Assembly (NCBI GenBank): GCA_947458565.1
Contig: CANGZK010000049.1
Location: forward strand, 1 to 8,311
DNA: 8,311 bases
Direction of reading: 5' to 3'
Source of the DNA: Acidimicrobiaceae bacterium
GTDB lineage: Bacteria; Actinomycetota; Acidimicrobiia; Acidimicrobiales; Ilumatobacteraceae
Part shown: positions 1 to 4,536 of the stretch, one piece after another
Position numbering within the stretch: position 1 is the stretch's first letter
How the letters are laid out: every line of letters begins with the position of its first letter
Translations under genes and position numbers: made by a program
The notes under the pieces: model-generated
Told to the model about the DNA's origin: nothing
The model's database searches: none
Seen by the model: only the letters and a program-made list of their open reading frames with translations

Positions 1-149
1 AGCACGGTCTTCATCAGGGTCTGGCCCGTTTTGAAGTCTTTGCCCGAAATGGCAACCTTGCGCTCAGTGGCGAGTTTGCGCAAAACAGGTGTATCGACTG
101 CAAGGTTTGGTGCGCCGTTCGCAAATGGAACGCCTTCCAAAATTGCGGC
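1..149 (-). pseudogene. Continuation of inositol-1-phosphate synthase beyond an in-frame stop (partial)
   Basis: Reading the minus strand past the TAA at 150-152 in the same frame gives 49 open codons to the window edge. They begin AAILEGVPFANGAPNL and include the motif SGKDFKTGQT. In myo-inositol-1-phosphate synthases the SG.DFK.GQT segment carries active-site lysines, and AAI.EG.PF.NG.PN belongs to the same conserved core. The family homology therefore continues without a shift in frame, and only one codon is wrong. The stop sits where family members usually have a tyrosine (YAYAA-type stretch, from memory), so one base change from TAT or TAC would explain it. The rest of the gene lies outside the window. 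It could be a true nonsense mutation, a base-calling or assembly error, or (least likely) read-through. Confidence 0.72.
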
Positions 150-773
150 TTATGCGTACAACATGCTTGGTGCGATCATCGGATCGTTTGCATCAATAGC
201 TTTTTCGAATGACTCAATGTCTTCGTGTTGTGGTCCTGGCTCAATAAAAATTTCAGTGGACGCACACCAGATCATCACGAGACGATCGACCTTCTTTTCG
301 TCCTTAAACTTGTTGATGTCGGCACGAATACCGTTGAGCATCTCGCGCTTCGAGATCTTGCCCATGGTGTTGTCGGCATCGATGTTCTTGACGTAGTTGC
401 GCTCGAAAGCAGCCTTCATTGGGCGCACGTCGCGCAATGCATCCGAGATCGCCTCGAGGTGCTTGCCGCTTTCCAAAACGCCAGCGCGTTGTGCTGCTAC
501 GTATGCATCATCCGGAAACGGATCCCATGAACCCCACACGATGTCTTCGATGCGGGCGAGTGGAACGAAATCTTTGATCAATGGGTTGCGACCATCGGTG
601 CGCTTGCCGAGACGGATGGTGTCCATCTGGGTGAGTGAGCCGATTGGTGAAGCAAGACCGCGTTTGGCGAGTTCGACGCCTGCAATCAAGGTTGAAGCCA
701 CCGCGCCGAGGCCGACGGTGAGAACACCGAGCTTGCCTTCTGCTGGAGCAATAGTTGGTTTCTTTGTAGACAT
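150..773 (-). CDS. myo-Inositol-1-phosphate synthase, N-terminal part ended by a premature stop
   Basis: The intact enzyme converts glucose 6-phosphate to myo-inositol 1-phosphate with NAD, the first step towards inositol lipids and mycothiol-type compounds in actinobacteria. The 207 visible residues show an NAD-binding Rossmann start (GKLGVLTVGLGAVASTLIAG, residues 13-32), followed by GSLTQMDTIRLGKRT and the WGSWDPFPDDAY segment. These resemble the longer bacterial MIPS type (about 430 residues). The ATG at 773 is supported by a GGAG box at 779-782, five bases upstream. The frame ends at TAA (150-152) before the catalytic-lysine region, and homologous sequence continues past it, so a 207-residue product would lack half the fold and should be inactive. 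The gene lies 90 bases downstream of the TetR gene on the same strand. The family call is confident; whether the stop is real is unknown. Confidence 0.82.
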   Translation of the reverse strand: MSTKKPTIAPAEGKLGVLTVGLGAVASTLIAGVELAKRGLASPIGSLTQMDTIRLGKRTDGRNPLIKDFVPLARIEDIVWGSWDPFPDDAYVAAQRAGVLESGKHLEAISDALRDVRPMKAAFERNYVKNIDADNTMGKISKREMLNGIRADINKFKDEKKVDRLVMIWCASTEIFIEPGPQHEDIESFEKAIDANDPMIAPSMLYA

Positions 774-832
774 GGGGTCTCCGTTAAATCCAGTAAATGT
801 AGGACGGGATAAGGCTACGCCGTATGGCGGGT

Positions 833-853
833 CTTCAGAGCACTCGACTGAAG
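833..853. repeat. Small inverted repeat between the tetR-like and inositol synthase genes
   Basis: CTTCAG (833-838) and CTGAAG (848-853) form a perfect 6-bp inverted repeat around a 9-base loop. In the minus-strand transcript the hairpin would begin about ten bases after the TetR stop codon. No T-run follows it, so it is not a canonical intrinsic terminator. It could be a weak terminator, a processing site or an operator. The rest of the 774-863 gap holds the GGAG box of the next gene and a TACATT (796-801, minus) with no convincing -35 partner. Confidence 0.3.
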
Positions 854-863
854 GTGGCTATGG

Positions 864-1490
864 CTAGCCAGTTGGCTGAAGTTCGCGCAGCACCATGACG
901 GTCATATGCAAACGAACGGCAGTACGAGAAGCACCCTGTGCCTGGATGAAGTGGTCCCACATCTCGAATGACGTGATGGCCTCGATGCGGGGCAAAACGT
1001 CGTACGGGTCGGTGTAGAGGTGAAGTTCTTTTACGAATCCTTGCTGCACTTGTTGCGTCATCACGCGGCGCAATTCCTCAAGTGCACTTTCAAACGTTTT
1101 TGACTTCGAGGCAGCTTCTATTCTCACCAAACCGCGACGAAGTGGTGCGGCAAGTGCATACATGTTGTCGCGCATTTCTACAAGTGTGCGAACTTTGTCG
1201 GCAGTTGATCGGTGCGGATCGAGTGGTACTAGAAATGGTGCAATCCGTTCAGACTGTCGACGCAAAATTTCGCCGTACAAACTTTCCATGTCGTCAAAGT
1301 GCTGAAACACGGTACGCACTGCCACATCTGCACGCTTGGCAATCTCTTGGGCGCGCGGACGAAGAACTCCTTCCTCGAGCAGCTCGAGAAGCGCTTCGGC
1401 AATGGCTTCACGGGTGCGCTCAGACCGAGCAACCCGACCATCCACCTGCGTTTCAAGCGATTGCTCGCTGACGGTCATTTCTTTGGGCAT
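864..1490 (-). CDS. TetR-family transcriptional regulator
   Basis: This 208-residue protein has a typical TetR layout: an N-terminal DNA-binding helical domain (about residues 22-78) and a variable C-terminal ligand and dimerisation domain. The helix-turn-helix lies near residues 46-68 (RAQEIAKRADVAVRTVFQHF), matching the family pattern in which an I/A..A.V...T.F.HF segment ends in the recognition helix. The length is normal for the family. The first ATG (1490) has no clear ribosome binding site. A second ATG four codons later (1478) is equally possible and would not affect the domain. The start lies 20 bases after the DUF1330 stop on the same strand, so the two are probably co-transcribed. 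Likely targets are its own operon or the divergent RCC1 gene, by the usual local-regulator habit of TetR proteins. The ligand cannot be told from the sequence. Confidence 0.9.
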   Translation of the reverse strand: MPKEMTVSEQSLETQVDGRVARSERTREAIAEALLELLEEGVLRPRAQEIAKRADVAVRTVFQHFDDMESLYGEILRRQSERIAPFLVPLDPHRSTADKVRTLVEMRDNMYALAAPLRRGLVRIEAASKSKTFESALEELRRVMTQQVQQGFVKELHLYTDPYDVLPRIEAITSFEMWDHFIQAQGASRTAVRLHMTVMVLRELQPTG

Positions 1491-1510
1491 AAAAAGATCT
1501 GTTTGCCCGC

Positions 1511-1903
1511 TTACGACGAAACTGTAAATGGGCGAGTTGGAATCAACGCGGTGCGCTCAAGTCCATCTTCGCGATCACCGTGAATTTCGTCGTACTTTGG
1601 ATTAGAGGTCATTTCAATCATCACTTCGCGACTTGGGTATTCGACAATGACGATGTAGTCCCACTTGTCGGCTTCGTTGTCGCCAATGAGCACGCCCATT
1701 GGCTTTCCGTGCCAAACGAGTTTTCCACCACGCTCGGTCACCATCTTGATGACGTTTTCGCCGTACTTGTTGTACGAGGCCTCACCCGATTTGTCCTCAG
1801 ATGTCTTTGCCTTGAACTTGAGCAAATTGACCATGTGGATCGGGCCGCTTGATGGCGCGGTGAGAAATGCAGTGAGTTGTTCTTTTGTTGGTTTGATTCC
1901 CAT
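1511..1903 (-). CDS. DUF1330 domain protein (small alpha/beta barrel-like fold)
   Basis: This 130-residue protein matches the DUF1330 pattern: GPIHMVNLLKFK near residues 20-31, NKYGENV near 45-51, a central WDYIVIVEYPSREVMIEM strand-helix segment (81-98), and NPKYDEIHGDREDGLERTALIP at the C-terminus. DUF1330 proteins are small cytoplasmic relatives of the dimeric ferredoxin-like barrel group, and most have no assigned reaction. The frame stays open upstream to 2173, but the family homology starts at the ATG at 1903. The extra N-terminal sequence would be low-complexity and unlike a protein start. No Shine-Dalgarno is visible. Instead a TACACT box ends six bases before the ATG, suggesting a leaderless transcript. 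It is first in a probable two-gene unit with the TetR regulator. The specific function is unknown. Confidence 0.85.
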   Translation of the reverse strand: MGIKPTKEQLTAFLTAPSSGPIHMVNLLKFKAKTSEDKSGEASYNKYGENVIKMVTERGGKLVWHGKPMGVLIGDNEADKWDYIVIVEYPSREVMIEMTSNPKYDEIHGDREDGLERTALIPTRPFTVSS

Positions 1904-1909
1904 ATTTGC

Positions 1910-1915
1910 AGTGTA
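1910..1915 (-). promoter_or_regulatory. Putative -10 box of a leaderless promoter for the DUF1330 gene
   Basis: On the minus strand TACACT (pattern TANNNT) is followed by six bases and then the ATG at 1903. Transcription would therefore start at or next to the start codon, which is common in actinobacteria. No good -35 hexamer is seen at 16-18 bases upstream. The call rests on spacing, the lack of a ribosome binding site, and the same layout at other genes here. Confidence 0.45.
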
Positions 1916-1990
1916 GGTGCAATTACCTGTGAGTGCTACCCCTAACACACTTTTTCCCGACTGGATTGATTGAGCCTGAAACAAACACAG

Positions 1991-2018
1991 ACAAATACAA
2001 ATAAATATCAGTATTTGT
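1991..2018. repeat. AT-rich inverted repeat in the divergent intergenic region
   Basis: ACAAATAC (1991-1998) and GTATTTGT (2011-2018) form a perfect 8-bp inverted repeat with a 12-base AT-rich spacer. It lies in the 163-base region between the divergent DUF1330 and RCC1 genes, upstream of both proposed -10 boxes. As an RNA hairpin it would be weak, so a protein-binding site is more likely than a terminator. The neighbouring TetR regulator is one candidate binder. This is an inference: TetR operators usually have shorter spacers, and such AT-rich repeats can arise by chance. Confidence 0.3.
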
Positions 2019-2053
2019 TGTTGCTCAATACCTTCAACATTTTTGTTGACACA

Positions 2054-2059
2054 TATTTT
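2054..2059 (+). promoter_or_regulatory. Putative -10 box of a leaderless promoter for the RCC1-repeat gene
   Basis: TATTTT (pattern TANNNT) is followed by seven bases and then the ATG at 2067. No Shine-Dalgarno is present. A perfect TTGACA occurs at 2046-2051, but it is only two bases from this box and cannot act as its -35 element. No other clear -35 is seen. Confidence 0.4.
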
Positions 2060-2066
2060 CGGTTGC

Positions 2067-4316
2067 ATGCACAGAAAACATGTTGCAGTGCTCACAACAA
2101 TCTCGTTGCTTGTTTTTTGCAGTGTGCACACTGCGCGCGATGCACGTGCCGACACCGCTGGTGGTGCACTCATCGATGCGATTGGTGCATCAACACAATC
2201 TCAAGCACGCATGCGTTACATCACTGCAGGTGACAGTCACACGTGCATCGTGTTGAGCGACAACTTGGTCAAGTGTTTTGGTATGGGTGCAGACGGCCAG
2301 TTGGGAAACGAAGCAATCGACAACATTGGTGACGGTGTTGGTGTAAGTGTCGCAACTTCTAGTGCTGTTGCACTTGGTACCGGTCGTACGGTGCGCTCAA
2401 TTTCTGCTGGAGCATCACACACATGTGCACTGCTCGACAACGCAACGGTGAAGTGCTGGGGATCGGGCCTCTATGGGAGATTGGGCTACGAAGACTCGAC
2501 CAATAAAGGCGATTCGACAGGGCAAATGGGCGACTTGCTGCCTGCCGTTGCGCTTGGTACCGGCCGCACAGCACTACAAATCTCGGTTGGTTCGCAGCAC
2601 TCGTGTGCATTGCTCGACAATTACTCGGTCAAGTGTTGGGGTCGTGGCACCTATGGCCAATTGGGCATTGGCTCTACTGCAACCATCGGCGATGGTGCAG
2701 GCGAGATGGGCGACTCATTAGTTGCAGTGGCATTCGCCGCTGGTCGCAGCGCGCGCTTCATCGCTGCTGGCTCAAACCACACGTGCGCGCTGCTCGACAA
2801 CGCGTCGGTGGTCTGTTGGGGTCGGGGTAGTTCTGGACAGTTGGGTCAAGGTGCAATCACCAACATTGGTCACTCGGGTTCTGCAACTGTTGCTGCAGCA
2901 CCTGCAATCGATTTGGGTTCGGGTCGCACCGCACTTGCGTTAAGCGCGGGCGATGCACACACGTGCGCAATCCTCGACAACGCAACGATCAAGTGTTGGG
3001 GCTCTGGCAGTAATGGTCGGTTGGGTTCAGGTGCCACCAACAATTTGGGTGATGGTGCGAGCGAAATGGGTAATTCGCTTGGCATCGTCGATGTTGGCGC
3101 AGGTCGCACCGCACGTGCGATCAGTGCGGGATTTACGCACACGTGCGCAGTGTTGGATAACGCGACGGTCAAATGCTGGGGTAACGGTGGTTACGGAAAA
3201 CTTGGATATGAAAATCAGAACAATGTTGGGGACATTCCGAGTCAGATGGGCAACAACCTTGCAGCAGTTTCTCTCGGCACTGGTCGCACAGCGCTAGCAA
3301 TCAGCGCAGGTGGCGCGCACACGTGTGCGGTGCTCGACAACGGGAGTGCCAAATGTTGGGGTGATGGATCAAGTGGCCAACTTGGATCAGACGGAATTGC
3401 TGCACTCGGTGCGACCACGGGCGAGATGGGTGATTCACTCACCGTTGTTGCACTCGGTATCGCTGCCAATATCGCCACCGAACCAACTGCGCCACAAAGT
3501 GTTGTTGCGGTTGCTGGCGACACGCAAGCAACAGTGTCGTGGAGCGCACCTGCTGACAACGGTGGGTCGGTGGTGACTGACTACGTAGTGGAATATTCGG
3601 TGCAAAGTTCTGGTGTGTGGTCGTTGTTTGAAGACGGAGTGTCTACGTCGCTTGGCACAACAGTGACTGGTCTTGTGAATGACACGTCGTATTCATTTCG
3701 GGTGAGTGCACGCAACATTGTCAACCCGAGTGCAGCGGCGCTTGCACTGTCGGCAATCACACCGGTAACGACGACTACAACTTCTACAACTACGACCACT
3801 ACAACAACCACGACGACTACAACGGTCGCGCCGACTACAACTTCGTCATCGAGTACGTCAACCAGTACGTCAACCACAACGGTTGCACCGACTACTACTT
3901 CAACTACAACGGTTGCACCAACTACGACGACTACAACGGTCACGCCGCAACTTGTTGTCGTGCGCACGATTCCGTCACTCCTTGTGCAGCCGTTCGCGCT
4001 CAACATGTCGGCGCTCAGCACGCAGCAGCTCAAGCGACTCGGTCGCTACTCAAACAATCTCAAGCGTGGTGATGTAGTCACATGCACGTCGTATTCGTCT
4101 AGCAATCTTCACGGCATGGTGAGTCGGCTCAATGTGCAACGAGCACGAAGTGTGTGCAAATACCTCGCAGCGCAAGTTGCGGGTCTCAGGTTCAGGGTAG
4201 TTTCGGCTATTGCTCCGGTGGCCACTGTGCGAAGTTCGGTTCTTGGCGCAAGCCCTCACTGGCAAAGCCTCAATCTGCTCAGACGAGTAGTAGTCGAGGC
4301 CCATCCGGGCCTGTAA
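2067..4316 (+). CDS. Secreted RCC1-repeat beta-propeller protein with FN3, Thr-rich linker and OmpA-like C-terminus
   Basis: This 749-residue exported protein begins at ATG 2067 with a Sec signal peptide: MHRK, a hydrophobic stretch, then ARA before DTAGG near residue 28. Residues 51-470 form seven RCC1-type repeats, each exactly 60 residues. Each has the pattern AG..HTC.LLDN..VKCWG.G..GQLG, with cysteines at repeat positions 10 and 20. Seven repeats would close one beta-propeller, and the paired cysteines suggest a disulfide per blade outside the cell. Residues about 473-565 form a fibronectin type III domain (VSWSAPADNGG, TDYVVEY, TSYSFRVSARN). Residues 568-627 are a Thr/Ser tract with VAP spacers. 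Residues 628-749 resemble a degenerate OmpA-like domain (LNVQRARSVCKYL and a terminal LRRVVVEA). A cell-surface or wall-associated binding role is inferred; the ligand is unknown. The frame extends upstream to a TTG at 2043, but the signal peptide favours 2067. It has no lipobox. Confidence 0.88.
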   Translation: MHRKHVAVLTTISLLVFCSVHTARDARADTAGGALIDAIGASTQSQARMRYITAGDSHTCIVLSDNLVKCFGMGADGQLGNEAIDNIGDGVGVSVATSSAVALGTGRTVRSISAGASHTCALLDNATVKCWGSGLYGRLGYEDSTNKGDSTGQMGDLLPAVALGTGRTALQISVGSQHSCALLDNYSVKCWGRGTYGQLGIGSTATIGDGAGEMGDSLVAVAFAAGRSARFIAAGSNHTCALLDNASVVCWGRGSSGQLGQGAITNIGHSGSATVAAAPAIDLGSGRTALALSAGDAHTCAILDNATIKCWGSGSNGRLGSGATNNLGDGASEMGNSLGIVDVGAGRTARAISAGFTHTCAVLDNATVKCWGNGGYGKLGYENQNNVGDIPSQMGNNLAAVSLGTGRTALAISAGGAHTCAVLDNGSAKCWGDGSSGQLGSDGIAALGATTGEMGDSLTVVALGIAANIATEPTAPQSVVAVAGDTQATVSWSAPADNGGSVVTDYVVEYSVQSSGVWSLFEDGVSTSLGTTVTGLVNDTSYSFRVSARNIVNPSAAALALSAITPVTTTTTSTTTTTTTTTTTTTVAPTTTSSSSTSTSTSTTTVAPTTTSTTTVAPTTTTTTVTPQLVVVRTIPSLLVQPFALNMSALSTQQLKRLGRYSNNLKRGDVVTCTSYSSSNLHGMVSRLNVQRARSVCKYLAAQVAGLRFRVVSAIAPVATVRSSVLGASPHWQSLNLLRRVVVEAHPGL
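2217..3476 (+). repeat. Seven tandem 180-bp RCC1 repeat units
   Basis: The Cys codon of the HTC motif falls at 2244, 2424, 2604, 2784, 2964, 3144 and 3324, a spacing of exactly 180 bases with no insertion or deletion. The units are diverged at the DNA level but share the CACACGTGYGC-like core at HTC, TGYTGGGG at CWG and GGYCGCAC at GRT. Blade 1 has CFG in place of CWG, blade 3 has HSC in place of HTC, blade 4 has VVCWG, and the last ten residues of blade 7 are degenerate (LGIAANIA in place of LGTGRTAL). Confidence 0.93.
3768..3947 (+). repeat. Low-complexity ACN-codon tract encoding a Thr/Ser-rich linker
   Basis: Sixty codons, mostly ACN (Thr) and some Ser, form an extended linker between the FN3 domain and the C-terminal domain. 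Three TTT-VAP-TTT modules and a terminal VTP recur near 3825, 3882, 3912 and 3939. Thr synonyms are mixed (ACG, ACT, ACA, ACC), so this is not a pure trinucleotide repeat. Such linkers in actinobacterial secreted proteins often span the wall and may be O-glycosylated. Long Val-rich frames on the opposite strand are shadows of this tract. Confidence 0.88.
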
Positions 4317-4352
4317 ATACCTGTCTTGAGGCACTAATAATTGCGGGATCGG

Positions 4353-4381
4353 TTGCCGAACGGCTTTTGTGCTGACACACT
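4353..4381 (+). promoter_or_regulatory. Putative promoter of the ilv leader and ilvBNC operon
   Basis: TTGCCG (4353-4358), a 17-base spacer and CACACT (4376-4381) are followed by seven bases and the GTG of the proposed leader peptide. This would place the transcription start at the GTG, giving a leaderless leader peptide. The -10 box departs from TANNNT at its first base. An alternative is the TAATAA run at 4335-4340 acting as a -10, which would put the 4361-4389 hairpin inside the transcript. Confidence 0.4.
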
Positions 4382-4389
4382 GAAAGCCG
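4361..4389. repeat. Interrupted inverted repeat at the ilv promoter / leader start
   Basis: CGGCTTT (4361-4367) pairs with AAAGCCG (4383-4389), and TGTG (4368-4371) with CACA (4376-4379) around a CTGA loop, leaving a 3-base bulge. No T-run follows, so it is not an obvious terminator for the RCC1 gene that ends at 4316. It overlaps the proposed -10 box and the first base of the leader-peptide GTG. It could be an operator, or, if transcription starts further upstream, a hairpin that hides the leader start codon. Confidence 0.4.
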
Positions 4390-4448
4390 TGTTCAAGACA
4401 AAGGCAACCGCCACATTCAATACAAAAGTCGTAGTAGTAGTTAGATAG
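4389..4448 (+). CDS. ilv operon leader peptide with five consecutive valine codons
   Basis: GTG at 4389 opens a 19-residue peptide ending in KVVVVVR and TAG (4446-4448). The valine codons GTC GTA GTA GTA GTT occupy 4428-4442, one codon before the stop. The frame is closed upstream by a TAA, and other possible starts in it (TTG, CTG) would only lengthen the N-terminus. Runs of regulatory codons directly ahead of hairpins and a terminator are the hallmark of amino-acid attenuators, and Val-rich leaders ahead of ilvB are known from Corynebacterium glutamicum ilvBNC. The peptide itself needs no function: its translation rate senses charged Val-tRNA. A GAAAG just upstream is a poor ribosome binding site, so leaderless translation from the GTG is plausible. 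The exact start is the least certain part. Confidence 0.75.
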   Translation: MFKTKATATFNTKVVVVVR

Positions 4449-4474
4449 GCGCACCGGCTCTCGCCGCGTGTGCC
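4448..4474 (+). promoter_or_regulatory. Attenuator hairpin after the leader-peptide stop
   Basis: GGCGCAC (4448-4454) pairs with GTGTGCC (4468-4474) with one G-U pair. Inside it CGGC (4455-4458) pairs with GCCG (4463-4466) around a TCTC loop, leaving a one-base bulge. It begins at the last base of the leader stop codon, so a ribosome finishing the peptide would cover its left arm, whereas one stalled at the Val codons would leave more of it free. As drawn it stops one base short of the terminator stem, so it is not strictly exclusive with it. A weaker alternative pairs GGCT (4456-4459) with AGCC (4477-4480) of the terminator. Confidence 0.55.
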
Positions 4475-4475
4475 C

Positions 4476-4501
4476 AAGCCTCCCACAAGGGAGGCTTTTT
4501 T
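4476..4501 (+). terminator. Intrinsic terminator (attenuator) before ilvB
   Basis: AAGCCTCCC (4476-4484), an ACAA loop (4485-4488), and GGGAGGCTT (4489-4497) form a 9-bp perfect stem, with the T-run 4496-4501 directly at its 3' side. This is a textbook rho-independent terminator. It lies 28 bases after the leader-peptide stop and 25 bases before the ilvB ribosome binding site, so its natural role is conditional termination ahead of the operon, not the end of the RCC1 gene 160 bases upstream. Confidence 0.88.
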
Positions 4502-4526
4502 ATTCCCCAAAAACAAGTTTAAAAAC

Positions 4527-4530
4527 GGAG
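4527..4530 (+). promoter_or_regulatory. Ribosome binding site of ilvB
   Basis: GGAG six bases before the ATG at 4537 fixes the ilvB start. The frame runs open to a GTG at 4468, but that start would lie inside the attenuator and encode non-homologous residues across the terminator. Confidence 0.8.
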
Positions 4531-4536
4531 AAACAC

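Noticed and set aside
150..152. Programmed stop-codon read-through in the inositol synthase gene
   Set aside because: TAA is the least used codon for recoding, and no recoding element is visible. Mutation or sequence error is simpler.
2046..2051. Perfect TTGACA as a -35 element of the RCC1 gene
   Set aside because: Seventeen bases downstream (2069-2074) there is GCACAG, not a -10 box, and this lies inside the coding sequence.
2043..2066. TTG start eight codons before the RCC1 ATG
   Set aside because: The signal peptide begins properly at ATG 2067 (MHRK then hydrophobic). The extension adds residues before the positive N-region and has no ribosome binding site.
2067..2160. Lipoprotein signal in the RCC1 protein (cysteine in LLVFCSVH)
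   Set aside because: The residue before Cys is Phe, which does not fit a lipobox. An ARA signal-peptidase site follows about ten residues later.
1904..2173. Upstream extension of the DUF1330 frame to a 220-residue protein
   Set aside because: The extra 90 residues are unlike any domain, span the AT-rich intergenic region, and overlap the start of the divergent RCC1 gene. Homology begins at ATG 1903.
2217..3476. 180-bp periodicity as a CRISPR array or DNA satellite
   Set aside because: The period is a whole number of codons and substitutions follow RCC1 protein constraints; the units are diverged and there are no unique spacers.
3581..4033. 150-residue Val-rich minus-strand frame
   Set aside because: It is the antisense shadow of the ACN-codon tract, with no independent coding signs.
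4317..4388. Terminator for the RCC1 gene
   Set aside because: The only strong hairpin (4361-4389) has no T-run and overlaps the next promoter, so no terminator is assigned.
4468..4536. GTG start of ilvB 23 codons upstream
   Set aside because: It would translate through the terminator hairpin and yield non-homologous residues. A clear GGAG precedes ATG 4537.
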